From Porpolomopsis calyptriformis (taxonomy: Eukaryota > Basidiomycota > Agaricomycetes > Agaricales > Hygrophoraceae): DNA of 64,000 nucleotides. The translations under genes and the position numbers were made by a program. A model generated the notes under the pieces. It saw only the letters and a program-made list of their open reading frames with translations, had not been told where the DNA came from and did not search any database. Below, one piece after another: positions 23,412 to 35,842 of the stretch; the stretch's first letter is position 1, and every line of letters starts with the position of its first letter. The stretch spans positions 1,860,001-1,924,000 of the forward strand of contig OX621168.1 in NCBI GenBank assembly GCA_951640195.1, read 5' to 3'.

Positions 23412-25330
23412 ATGTTGACTCTGGCTACACAAACTCGTCAGACTTTTTCTCTCATGTTAAACACCACCGTTTACAGCCCCAACCGTTACTTCCAGGAAAG
23501 AACTTCACCCCAATTCCCACCTCTGCTACTATCTCCCCACCCATCCCTACCAAAAATACATCCTTCCCCGCATTGGCACCTAATACTCATGTTCTCCAAG
23601 ACCATAATGCTCATCATCGTACCCATCATACCCCCATCCCCCCTGGCACCTTCCCCATACCCACCCGAGCCTTGCCAGACCCAGGTATCATCTTGGTCTC
23701 CAGAATGCAAGATCGTATCCATACCTTGGCACTCACGATGGGGCAACAGCCAAGGGCTGAGGCGATCATCACAGCGGGCTTGCCTCCCCTCAGGTGCTCT
23801 CCCTCCCCTCTCCCGAGTTTGGATATCCGAGAGGTGCTCGCCCCGGATCCATTTGCACTCCTCTTGGGATCACATGGGACACTCCCGAGTTCCTGTAAAC
23901 GAGAGTGGATGCTTGATGACGATGATACCGATAACGATGCTCATGCCTTGCCCAGGCAACCAGGCTTGTTCCCTCCTTCTCCTCCGCAATCGCCTCTACC
24001 ATCTTACCCGACCCTGCCTCTCTGTGATTGCGGAAATGACGTACTCTCACCCGTATGTCAGCATTATATGGACATTGATACGTCGCAATCCGGAGCCATT
24101 TAATGGCCACTATGTGGATTATCTACTCCACCTCAAATTGACAGCTCTTTCTATATCCCAAGACGTACCCAACGCTGGTACACCCCAGCCTACTCGACCA
24201 TTTCTACACCTTCAAATACCAGAGTCGTATCAGGCTCACACTGGCCGCAAGCATTTCAACAATGAGAATGATTCTTTTCCGGATGTGATGGATTCTTCTT
24301 TTCTTCCTCCTCCATTCATCCCGTCACCCCCCCACTCGAAAGTCTACCACTCGATCCGCTCGACCTTAGTCTGACCCCACCGGCCCAATCTCCCTCCCCT
24401 TCCCGACGACTGTTTGCCCCACTCCCTGAACTTGATCTTGGCGAAGAACCGTTGTTCACCCCGCCCTCCCCGTTTAGCCCACCTCAACAGCTTCTATCCC
24501 TCCCTGGCGCAGACACAGACGAGGACTTGATCCCTGCCGATCTATCCTCACCGAATTTCATCCCAGAGCCATTATTATCGGCGCCGACGTCGATGTCGAC
24601 AGCAGCGTCATCACCGCCCTCGTTCCTTGCCATGCCCCCGCGGACGAACAGTCTGCTGCTGATCGATGACCCGAATGATATACCGACCCCGCGGTCGCCC
24701 TCACCTGAGAATTACGATCTGGACATCCCGCTCTTACTCGAGGAGGCCGCGAGTGATGATCCTGATCTGAAGAAACTGTGTGAACTGCGAAGGAAGGCAA
24801 TCGCGGCTGAGCGGGCCGCGAGGCAACTTGAGACCCAAATGTTGTTGGCGCAAGGCGCTGGTGCTGGTGCTAGTAATAATGCTGGTGCGGGTGTTGCTGG
24901 CAGTAGTGGTGCTGCTGCTGCTGCCGCTTTGCATGCTAGGGCTGAGGCGAGAAGAGTGAGGAAGAGAGAGAAGGAAAAGAGTAGGGAGATTGGGGCGTTG
25001 TTGAGGTTGAAGTTGGGGGGTGATACAATGAGAAAGGGTAAAAGCCAAGAGGGAAAGGAAGGGGAAGAGATCGGGACGAAGATGGCGGCGCCGGAAGGGA
25101 ATGGAACCGTGGGCAGTACGTCCAAGAGGGTGATCAATAGCTTGTCGCAGTTGGTGGCGCGAATGATGTTTAGGAGGAACGAGACGTCGAGACCTCTGGC
25201 GAACCGCAAGTCGGCCGGTCAGCGGGATTATGTCAAGTCTTCGTTATCTCAATCGATGCTCGTCGTTGCTGATGATGATGATGATGATGATGACGGTAAT
25301 GATCATGTCATGCTTGGAGTGGACGGATAA
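23412..25330 (+). pseudogene. P-family copy psi-P2, frameshifted
   Basis: This is nearly full length and close to P1, but split over two frames. The first frame ends at 24374, soon after SSFLPPPFIPSPPHSK, where a short deletion in the C-run near 24320 shifts the frame relative to P1. The P1-like frame then resumes (FTPPSPFSPPQQLLSLPGAD) to the poly-Asp tract and the stop at 25330. The N-terminal half is also out of the P1 frame in places. Its start is only about 40 bases from the NLR3 ATG. The C-terminal 290 codons could still be translated alone. Confidence 0.75.
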
Positions 25331-25731
25331 CATGAAAAAGAAAACAGGTTCGTGATTCGTTTCCTTTTGCATTTTCTCAGTCTGATGGATATTACAGGTT
25401 TTTTTTTCTTTCTTTTTTGTCGATGTATCATAAACCGGAACGACAGATGGTTTCCATGTAGCTTTTAGTAGTGTTCACGCTCTCAATACCCACTGAGAAA
25501 ATACTATTTTCATCGGTGAGAACTGGACTTGGTATTGATATCTTTACGACCGCCCGTTTATCAGGTACGTCTCTAACTGTGGCCTTCCGGCTGAGGCAGA
25601 AGGTAGAATGACGGAAAGAACCATTCGACATGATTAAAAACTGTAAGGTAAATCAGTTTTACCTAGTCAAGATGTTATAGGAATGAACGTACATGAAAAT
25701 CCTCAACCTCCTTGCTTAAGGGGCTGATTTA
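25331..25731. repeat. Duplicated P/NLR tail-to-tail spacer, copy 2
   Basis: This is the same sequence as 11720-12063, including CATGAAAAAGAAAACAGGTT and the AGATGGTTTCCATGTAGCTT segment. It lies between the psi-P2 and NLR4 stops. Confidence 0.8.
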
Positions 25732-28700
25732 TTAGGATATTGCATCCGCCTCGCTATCGCGCCCTTGCAACCGATAGAGATCAGCGAGAGACTTGGCTAT
25801 ATATAACGTATCGTCGTGATTGGCTCCCAGCTGCGCTTTCCTGCCAGCCAAGGACCGCTTCAGAAGGGCTTCCGCCTCATCATATCGGCTTTGCAACACA
25901 TAAACGCGACCAAGATTACCCACTGTCGTCAGCGTAGTGAGGTGATCGAGTCCAAAGTTTTTCTCCTCTCCCGCTAGGGCCCTTTTGTATAGTGCTTCAG
26001 CTTTGCCATACGACCCTTGTGAATAATAGAGATAAGCGAGATTATTCGCTATGGTCAACGTATAGGGATGATCAGGTCCAAGAGTGCTTTCTCGGCCCAT
26101 CAAAACTCGCTTGTATAGTCCTTCAGCTTCGCCGTATCGTTCTTGATCCGCATAAGTAACAGCGAGATTATTCATCGACCAAAGCGTGTTGGGATGATCG
26201 GCCCCAAGAACCCTCTCCCTGCCGGTGAGGGCGCGACGACCAAGTGACTCAGCTTCGTCATACCGCTTTTGTGAGTAATAGACATAAGCAAGTCTATGCG
26301 CTGTTGTCAACGTATCAGGATGATCCGCCCCAAGTGTCTTTTCGTAACCGGATAGAGTTCGTTTATACAGTGTTTCAGCTTCGCCGTATCGTTCTTGATA
26401 TTCATAAGTAAGAGCGAGAAAATACATTGATGAGAGTGTGTCAGGATGGTCGGCCCCAAGAACCATCTCCCTGCCCATCAGGGCGCGCAGGCCGAGTGAC
26501 TCGGCTTCGCCATACCGCTTTTGTGATCGATAGAGAGAAGCAAGGTTATTCATCGCCGTCAAAAATCCTGGATGATTGGCTCCGAGAGTCTTTTCTTCAC
26601 CCGATAGAGTTCGCTTGAACAGTGCTTCAGCTTCACCATACCGCTCTTGTGATTGATAGAGACAAGCCAGGTTATTCATCGTCACCAACGTATCAGGATG
26701 ATCCGTCCCTAGTTGGTCCTCTCGCTTTGCTAAGGCCCGCTTATAAAGTTCCTCAGCCTCAGCATAGCGTGCTTGACATTTATAAACGAATGCAAGACGA
26801 TGCATTGTCGAGATTGTGTCCAAGTGGTCAGCTCCCAACTGCTTCTCTCTACCGGCTAAAGCCTCCTTGAGCAGTGCCTCCGCCTCATGATATCGTTCCC
26901 GCCAAATATAAAGTTCTCCCAGGTTATTCATCGATGAGAAGATATCTGGGTGACCGGCTACCAACTGTTTCGCCCTGCCCGTTAACGCTCGCTCGTAGAG
27001 CACCTCAGATTCGCTATATCGGCCTTGATACTCGTAAACGGCCGCAAAGCGGTCCACGATTGCCAGGGTATCCAAATGATCAACACCTAACTGCTTTTCA
27101 CTTCTTTGGAGCACATCCTGGCATATCGCTTCGGCCTCATTATATCTCCCCCGACTATTCAAATAGTTGGCAATCCGTTCGTTGGCCCGAATTAGCTCGA
27201 GATTTGGAGAATCGATATCATTCCATTTGTGATTGAAGGATTGGATATGGGGTATGAACGTCTCGCATTCGGCCCACCATTGAGGGTAGTCGGGATGCAA
27301 TACTCGTCGGAAGGCACCACAGAGAAGCGATGTAGATGATTGAAGCCAATCTTGGTAAGTTTCTTCTTGCTTTGCGACCTCTTGCATCAGGAATTGAATT
27401 AAATCGTGGATTCGCAATGACAGCTCTCCAGTACCGGATCGATGTTCGACCAGAGACAAACTCTGGAGCTTTTGTAAAGCGACTTTGAATTTAAACGGAG
27501 AGACGATGAGTGTGATTAATGAATGGAACTGCGACGATATGGAAGAATTCGGTTCAATTGGAGATGCGACACCTTGCTGTGATTGCAACCACTCATTGGC
27601 CGCATCGACCACCATCTTCACTGGTATGTTTTCCGGGTCAAGGAACGAAAGTATTTTCATGAGATTGGTAATGTCAGTTGACTCTTTGTCCAATCGATCG
27701 AATTGGTTAGCGAATGCTTTTGCCACTGATTGCTGCTCGTAGGGACTCAGATCATTCTCCCATCGAATCACCTGCCCGCAGAGATCAGCGCTCAAAGCAA
27801 ATGATACGTAAGAAATGTGAACTGACTTCTATCTTTTGGTCGTTCTTCCACAAGTCGAGCATAGCATCAAGAGACGTGTGAGTTTGCTTCATAAATGACG
27901 CGGCTTGAACAACAGCCAAGGTCAAACGACCAACAGATCCAACAAGTTTTTCGGCTTGTTTTATCATAGAAGGCGTTACGATCGTTGGATCGATACCTGC
28001 GTCTTCTAACAGAAGATTCGTAGTTTCCCGTAATTCTAAGGCTCCAAGTTCGAGTGTTCGATGAGGTTCACCCCCTGCATTGACCAATGCCTCAGCAACA
28101 TCTGCCGTCCGCGTAGTGAAAAGAATGTTTCCTTTTGAGTTCTTCCGAGGGAGATGTTCGCGAAGGAAGCCAAGAGTACTTCTGTCAACATTGTCGAGAA
28201 CAAGAAGCCAGTTTACACCATCAGGCCCGTGCGGGTCTTCTAACCACAATCGAGCAGATGTTAGTTTTGCCTCCTGTTCCTGACGATAACGATCCCGATG
28301 GCCAACGAGATCAAGGATCTTTGTGAGTCCTTGGTATAACTTGTCGATGCTGGTAGCGGATATCCAAAATACATACGAGTACCGACCGCGTTCGAATGAC
28401 GATTTTGCGTAACGCAGGATTAATTGGGTTTTTCCCAGACCAGGCATCCCATGGATAGCGTAACGGATCGGAATAGCGTTCGGGACCATACTGAACACGT
28501 CCTCTATGAAGCTCAACTCTTTTGATCTCCCAGTAAAATGAATAGAGAGTAGATCAATGGGAGCATCATTGACGGATAGCGGTGATTGTGAGCTAGAGTC
28601 TACAAGAGAAATTAGTATGAATCAAGACTTGGCGTGATCATGAAGATCCTTCTGAGACGACAAATTCTTGGGGCAGCAAGTCATTATCGTCTCTCGTCTC

Positions 28701-28877
28701 TCCGAAGGTACGTTCTTCCTTTAATCAGATAAGAGATTTGCACAAACCTGGTGAGGGACAGACAATGTTGTATTGATTAGAGATGTTGTGCTGACCGCCT
28801 GCAATGGAGGTGAAATTGCTGCCGCTTGCAATGACGCTGTCACCGCTGATGGTGATACCTGGTGGATTGCTCATCAT
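25732..28877 (-). CDS. NLR4: NB-ARC/TPR receptor, 11 TPRs
   Basis: Exons on the minus strand are 28748-28877, 27827-28599 and 25732-27771 (about 980 aa). Exon 1 begins MMSNPPGITISGDSVIAS and has a slightly longer tail (GGQHNISNQYNI). The second Met at 28874 is an equally good start. NB-ARC motifs GMPGLGKTQL, LLVLDNVDRS, LFTTRTADVAEAL and GRLTLAVVQAA are intact. Exon 3 starts VIRWENDLSPYEQ, with RIHDLIQFLM and 11 TPRs ending LYRLQGRDSEADAIS. The middle of the NB domain (LEDPHGPDGVNWLLVL) and the C terminus are nearly the same as in NLR7, which points to recent exchange. Confidence 0.85.
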
Positions 28878-28969
28878 GGTGTTGAAGGGCTGATGTCTTT
28901 TCCAGGCTGGGAAATGTTCTCGTGCACATTTCTGGCCACTCAAACTCAAATCCCACCGCAAGTGAGTAG

Positions 28970-30868
28970 TTGCGTCTGTTCATGTTAAGCATCACCATTT
29001 ACAATCCCAACTGTTACTTCCAGGAAGGAACTCCTTCCCCATTCCCGCCTCTGCTAGTATCTTCCCACCTCCCTGGATCATACCCCGCATTAGCGTCCCA
29101 TGCTCGTGTCCCCCAAGACCATAATGCCCACCATCACCCCCACTATACCCCCACCCCCCCCTGCCACCTCCCCCATAACCACCCTAGCCTTCCCAGACCC
29201 AGATATCATCCTGATCTCCAGAATGCAAGATCGCATCCGTACTAGCCATTGCATAACTGACATTGGCACTCACGACGAGCCATCAGCCAAGGGCTGAGAT
29301 GATCATCACAGCGGGCTTGCCTCCCTCCAGGTGCCCTCCCTCCCCTTTCCCCAGTTTGGATATCTGAGACGTGCTCATCCCGGATTCATTTGCACCCCTT
29401 TTGGGATCACATGGGACACTCCTGAGTTCCTGTAAACGAGAGCGGATGCTTGATGACGATGATACCGATAACGATGCTCATGCCTTGCTCAGGCAGGCTT
29501 ATTCCCTCATTCTCCTCCCCAATCGCCTCTACCATCTTACCCGACCTTGCCTCTCTGTGATAGCCGAAATGACGTACTCTCACCCATATGTCAATAATAT
29601 GGACATTTATACGTCGCAATCCGGAGCCATTTATTAGCCGCTATGTGCATTGTCTACTCCACCTCAAATTGACAGCTCTTTCTATATCCCAGGACGTACC
29701 TAACTCTAGTACACCCCAGCCTACACGACCATTTCTACATCTTCAAATACCAGAGCCTCATACTAGCCGCAAGCATTTCAACAATGAGAAGGTTTCTTTT
29801 CCGGATGTGATGGATTCTTCTTTTCTTCCTCCTCCATTCCCCCATCCCGTCACTCCCCCACTCGAAAGTCTACCACTCGATCCGCTCGACCTTAGTCTGA
29901 CCCCTCCGGCCCAATCTCCCTCCCCGTCCCGACGACTGCTTGCCCCACTCCCTGAACTTGATCTTGGCGAAGAACCGTTGTTCACCCCGCCCTCCCCGTT
30001 TAGCCCACCTCAACAGCTTCTCTCCCTCCCTGGCGTAGACACAGACGAGGACTTGATCCCTGCCGATCTGTCCTCGCCGAATTTCATCCCATAGCCATTA
30101 TTATCGACGCCGACGTCGATGTCGACAGCAGCGTCATCACCGCCCTCGTTTTTGTCAACAGAGTCCTTTGCCATGCCCCCGCGGACGAACAGTCTGCTGC
30201 TGATCGATGACCTGAATGATATACCAACCCCGCGGTCGCCCTCACCTGAGAATTACGATCTGGACATCCCGCTGTTACTCGAGGAGGCCGCGAGTGATGA
30301 TCCTGATCTGAAGAAACTGTGTGAACTGCGAAGGGAGGCAATCGCGGCTGAGCGGGCCGCGAGGCAACTTGAGACCCAAATGTTGTTGGCGCAAGGCGCT
30401 GGTGCTGGTGCTAGTAGTAATGGTGGTTCGGGTGTTGCTGGCAGTAGTGGCGCTGATGCTATTGCTGCCGCTTTGCATGCCAGGGCTGAGGCCAGAAGAG
30501 TGAGGAAGAGAGAGAAGGAAAAGAATAGGGAGATTGGGGCGTTGTTGAGGTTGAAGTTGGGGGGTGATACGATGGGAAAGGGTAAAAGCCAAGAGGGAAA
30601 GGAAATGGAAGAGATCGGGACGAAGATGGCGGCGCCGGAAGGGAATGGAACCGTGGGCAGTACGTCCAAGAGGGTGACCAATAGCTTGCCGCAGTTGGTG
30701 GCGCGAATGATGTTTAGGAGGAATGAGACGTCGAGACCTCTGGCGAACCGCAAGTCGGCCGGTCAGCGGGATTATGTCAAGTCTTCGTTATCTCAATCGA
30801 TGCTCGTCGTTGCTGATGATGATGACGATGACGGTAATGATCATGTCATGCTTGCAGTGGACGGATAA
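28970..30868 (+). pseudogene. P-family copy psi-P3, frameshifts and nonsense codon
   Basis: The 5' part (YNPNCYFQEG, then RPRYHPDL-type fragments) is in several frames. From 29588 the P1-like frame runs through FLHLQIPEPHTSRKHFNNEK to a TAG at 30092, where P1 has a sense codon (CCCAGAG versus CCCATAG). The frame reopens at 30119 and continues to the stop at 30868 with the usual ELRREAIAAERAARQL, RRNETSRPLANRKSAG and DYVKSSLSQSM. An insertion (LSTESF) is present after SSPPSF. It lies about 90 bases from the NLR4 start, in divergent orientation. Confidence 0.78.
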
Positions 30869-31277
30869 CGATTCGAGACGAACATGAAAAAGAAAACAGG
30901 TTCGTGATTCGTTTTCCTTTTCATTTTCTCAGTCTGATGGATATTACAGGTTTTTTTTCTTTTTTTTGTCGATGTACCATAAACCGGAACGACAGATGGT
31001 TTCCATGTAGCTTTTAGTAGTGTTCACGCTCTCAATACCCACTGAGAAAATACTATTTTCATCGGTGAGAACTGGACTTGGTATTGATATCTTTACAACC
31101 GCCCGCTTATCAGGTACGTCTGGGACCTTCCGGCTGATGTAGAAAGGTAGAATGACGGAAAGAACCATTGGACATGATCAAAAACTGTAAGATAAATCAG
31201 TTTTACCTAGTCAAGATGTTATAGGAATGAACGTACATTTACATGAAAATCCTTAACCTCTTTGCTTAAGGGCTGGT
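30869..31277. repeat. Duplicated P/NLR tail-to-tail spacer, copy 3
   Basis: This is the third copy of the P/NLR spacer, between the psi-P3 and NLR5 stops, with the same poly-T tract and AGTCAAGATGTTATAGGAAT segment. Confidence 0.8.
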
Positions 31278-34200
31278 CTACTCGGACACTGTATCTGTCT
31301 CACTATGCCGCCCTTGCGCCCGATAGAGAAGGGTGAGAACCCTAGCTGTCATTAACGTATCGCTGTGGTCCGCCCCTAGCTGCGTTTTCCTGGCAGCCAA
31401 GGTCCGCTTTAACAGTGCTTCCGCCTCACCATATCGATCTTGCAACACGTGGAGGCAACCAAGCATATGAAGGCTCTCCAATGTATCGGGGTGATCAGGG
31501 GGTAAGTTCCTCTCCCTGCTGGCTAGGGCCCGCTTGTACAGCACTTCAGCTTCGTCATACTGCCCTTGGAATCGATAGGCAGAAGCAAGGTTGTGTACGA
31601 CAGTCAATGTGTCGGAATGATCAGCTCCAAGGTTCTTTTCTTTGCCCACCAAAGCCCTTTTGTACAGTGCTTCAGCTTCATCGTATCGATTTTGCAGGTA
31701 ATGGATAGCTGCGAGATCACACATCGATGAGACTGTTTGAGGATGATCGGCCCCGAGAACCATCTCCCTGCCCGTCAGGGCGCGCCGGCCCAGTGATTCA
31801 GCTTCATCATACCGGTCTTGTGATCGAAAGACAGAAGCAAGGTTATGCACCGTCGTCAAAGTATTGGGATGATTGGCTCCCAAACACTTCTCTTTGCCCG
31901 CCAAAGATCGCTTGTACAGTGGTTCGGCTTCGTCATATCGTCCTTGCTCGGTATAAGTAAAGGCCAGATTATTCATTGATGAGAGTGTGGAGGGATGATC
32001 GGCTCCAAGAACCATCTCATTGCCTGTCAAGGCACGCTGGTTGAGTGATTCAGCTTCGTCATACCGACCTTGTGCTTGATAGAGAGAAGCGAGGTTAGAC
32101 ACCGTCGTCAATGTCTTAGGATGATCGTCTCCAAAAGTCTTTTCGCTGCCCACCAAAGCTCGCTTGTAGAATGCTTCGGCTTCATCGTGTCGCCCTTGAT
32201 CATCATATATAAGGGCGAGATTATTCACCGATGAGAGTGTGAAAGGATGATCGGCTCCAAGGGCCGTCTCCAAACCTATCAGGCCCCGCTGGCCGAGGGA
32301 CTCGGCTTCACCATACTGGCCTTGTGATCGATAGATAAATGAAAGGTTATCCACCGTGATCAACGTATCAAGATGATCGGCTCCTAGAGTCTTTTCTTTA
32401 CCGGCTACAGTTCGTTTATACAGGGCTTCAGCTTCATGATACCGCTTTTGCGATTCATAGAGACAAGCAAGGTCATTCATCGTCATCAATGTATCAGGAT
32501 GATCCATCCCTAGTTGGTCCTCTCTTCTGGCTAAGACCCGCTTATAAAGTGCTTCAGCCTCGCCATGGAGAGCTTGGGATTTATAGACAAGCGCGAGATT
32601 ATGCATTGATGAGATTGTGTCCAAGTGGTCGGCTCCCAACTGCTTCTCTCTACCAGATAAAGCCTGTTTGTGCAGAACCTCCGCATCGTGATATCGTTCC
32701 TGATAAGTATAAAGAATTCCGAGATTATTCATCGATGAGAGGATATCTGAGTGACCAGCCGCCAACTGTTTCACTCTGCCTGTTAACGCTCGCTTGTAGA
32801 GCACCTCTGCTTCGCTATATCGGCCTTGATACTGGTAAACGTCCGCAAAGCGGTCCACGATTGCCAGCGTATCCAAATGATCAACACCTAACTGCTTCTC
32901 ACTTCTTTCGAGCACATCCTGGCATAACGATTCCGCCTCGTTATATCTCCCCCGACTATTCAAATACTTGGCAATCCGTTCGTTGGCCCGAATTAACTCG
33001 AGATTCGAAGAATCAATATCATTCCATTTGTGATTGAAGGTTTTGATATGAGTCATGAACGTCTCGCATTGGGCCCACCACTGAGGGTAGTCGGGATGTA
33101 ATACTTGTCGAAACGCACAACAGAGAAGCGATGTCGATGATTGGAGCCAGTCTCGGTAAGTTTCTTCTTGCTTTGCGACCTCTTGCATCAAGAATTGAAT
33201 CAAATCGTGGATTCGCAACGAAGGCTCTCCAGTGCTGGATCGGTGTTCGACCAGAGACAAGCTCTGGAGCTTTTGTAATGCGACTTTGAACTTGATTGGA
33301 GAGTCGATGAGAGTGGTTAATGAATGGAACTTTGACGATATGCGAGAGTCGGGTTTGGTTGGAGATGCGTCACCTTGCGGTCTCGATTGCGATTTCAACC
33401 ACTCATTGGCTCCATCGACCACCATCTTCACTGGGATATTTTCTGGGTCAAGGAATGAAAGCATCTTCATGAGATTGCTAATATCGCCTGACTCTTCATT
33501 CAATCGATCGAACTGGTTAGTGAACACTTTTGCTACCGATCGCTGCTCGTAACTTGTCAGATCGTTCTCCCATCGAATCACCTGTCCGTCGAGATCAGTG
33601 TCTAAGAATCGAAGCAAATCGTACATAAAAAATGTGAACTCACTTCTATCTTTTGGACATTCCTGTACAAGTCGAGCATAGTATCAAGAGATGTGTGAGT
33701 TTGCTTCATAAACGAGGCGGCCTGAACAACGGCTAGGGTCAAACGACCAACAGATCCAACGAGTTCTTCGGCTTGTTTCATCGTAGAGGTCATTATGATC
33801 GTTGGGTCAATACCCGCATCTTCCAGCAGAAGCTGCGTGGTTTCCGACAATTCCAGGACCCCAAGTTCGAGCGTCCCATGAAGCTTTCCTCCTACATTCA
33901 CCAATGCCTCAGCAACGTCTGCTGTCCGCGTGGTGAAAAGGATTTTCCCTTTTGAGTTCTTCCGAGGGAGATGTTCGCGAAGGAAGCCAAGGGTACTCCG
34001 GTCAACATTGTCAAGTACAAGAAGCCAGTTTGCACCATCGTTCCCGTGTGAGTCTTCTAGCCACAGCCTTACCGCTGTTAATTTTGCATCTTGTTCTTGT
34101 AGATAACGATCACGATGGCCGACGAGATTGAGGATCTTTGCAAATCCTTGGTATAATTTGTCGATGTTGGCAGCTGATATCCAGAATACGTATGGGTAAC

Positions 34201-34667
34201 GACCGCATTCGAAGGACATTTTTGCGTAACGCAAAGTTAATTGTGTCTTGCCTAGGCCAGGCATTGCATAGATAGCGCAACGGATCGGAATATCGCTTAG
34301 GACATCTCCGAAGGCCTCCTCTAAAATCTTCAATTCTTTCGTTCTGCCTGTAAAATGAATGGAGAGTAGATCCACGGGAGCATCATTGAAGGATTGCGGT
34401 GAGCATGAGCCTGAGTCTACGTTAACACATTAGCCGTTGATATTGACCATCTCAAATCCTCTGCCAGAGGACAATCCATGTGGTGCCCCCAAGGACTTGT
34501 CGTCTCTTAGAGGGTTGGTGGACTGTATGGAATAGCACGTTCTACTAACCTTGTGGGGGACAGCTAACCTCGATGTTGTACTGACTACCTGCAAAGGTAG
34601 TGAAATTATTGCCACTTGCAACGATGGTGTTGGCGCTGAGAGTAATACCCCGCGAATTACTTGTCAT
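31278..34667 (-). CDS. NLR5: NB-ARC/TPR receptor, 13 TPRs (longest)
   Basis: Exons on the minus strand are 34550-34667, 33644-34416 and 31278-33581 (about 1064 aa). Exon 1 encodes MTSNSRGITLSANTIVASGN and ends SQYNIEVSCPPQ. NB-ARC motifs are GLGKTQLTLRYAK, LLVLDNVDRS, LFTTRTADVAEAL and GRLTLAVVQAA. Exon 3 starts VIRWENDLTSYEQ and has RIHDLIQFLM and 13 TPRs, two more than most paralogs. The extra length over NLR4 is 84 residues, exactly two TPRs. Repeats alternate between ESLGxRAL and LYKRAL types. The Walker A region reads AMPGLGKTQ, with Ala replacing the first Gly found in most copies. Confidence 0.85.
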
Positions 34668-34752
34668 AATGAGTGCTGAGGATTACAAGGGAAATGAGCG
34701 CCCAAACTTTATCAGGCGGTTACCTTCCTACCTTTAAAACCTAACCATTTTC

Positions 34753-35447
34753 GTGCCCTGTGATGTCGGCTTGGACTACATATTCCCGGTGCAAAAGGGA
34801 CAGGCCGTTTACCTAGCAATTACACTACTGGAACTGTATGCAGTTCAGTCGGGTCACACGAACAGCCAGGAAGTCCAATGTTACGTACCGAACTTGCAAT
34901 TTATCAAGCCTCAACTCACATCTTTCCCTCTGCACGCACAAAAACTGCCTGTGTCATTGAAACGTTGTCAATTGCATTCCGAGGTGAGTGTTTTGATTAT
35001 CCGAGAACAGACATTAATCGCTTGATGGTCTGAGGACAAAAGTAGGAGCGCATCCTAATGGAACAAATTGCCCCGAGGGCCAGGACCTGCGGGCATTGCT
35101 CCAGATTTTTGAGTTGTCGAAGAACTTGCCAGACCAGATGGAGTCTCAGATGTGCACCACCCACCGCTCAGTAGATAGGTGTGATGTAAGTCCTGTGTTT
35201 AATTGACCGCCAGACTTTAGTCGCTTACTGGGAGAATTGCAAATGAACTTTCATTAGAAGCAACAAGGCTAAGTGGCGCAGACAGAGTGAGGACTGAGAT
35301 GAGCTGCGAGAAAGAGATCCAGTGGGTCATACCATGCATACCTGTGTCAATACTGTATTCTGCTTTGCTCGTTTCAGCAGTCAATAATATGACTCGTTTC
35401 TCAGTAGACCTTGCCAAGCAGGAAGCGAGCTTGAAATGAGGCTGCAA
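34753..35447 (-). pseudogene. Decayed duplicate of the secreted-protein gene at 38992-39555 and its flank
   Basis: Short collinear matches to 38870-39500 are visible upstream of NLR5. These are AACTGTATGCAGTTCA with CAGGAAGTCCA, then ACTCACATCT with CACAAAAACTGCCTGTG, then TTTTGATTATCCGAG, then TGAGTTGTCGAAG, then GCTTACTGGGAGAATTGCAA with TTAGAAGCAAC (donor and exon 1 end). No continuous frame survives. It shows that the NLR6/secreted-gene pair was duplicated as a unit to give NLR5 and this relic. The remainder to 35842 holds nothing I recognise. Confidence 0.5.
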
Positions 35448-35842
35448 AGGCTAATACTTGTTCCAATGGGCTCTGACCTTTCAATGTAAAATTAACTGAG
35501 TGTGACCAGTGCACCACCATTTGGTCCGTAATTTGTGCGTTTCAATAAATTGGTCACCAAGATCTAACACCTGGTAGACTAATCGCAAACGAAGTATCGA
35601 GAAGGGACAAAAGCTGGATCCCTAGTGCCCATCAAAGATGCGCAGGTGTCCTTGCTGACTGTCAGATTGAATTCCCATAACGGATAGGTTCTTGTCAATC
35701 AAATAAAATAGTACATCCTACAGGTATAACGCCATAATATGAACAGTTTAGCCTATCATAGGAATGACGCGCAGGTTCCACGAACAGCCAGTCCCCAATT
35801 GAGAGCTAAGAGCTTCCCTCCCTCGCTCATCTAAGGGCTGAT

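Noticed and set aside
9905..30868. P family as a transposable element
   Set aside because: No terminal repeats, target-site duplications, transposase or reverse-transcriptase motifs were seen. Copies move together with NLR genes, which fits segmental duplication.
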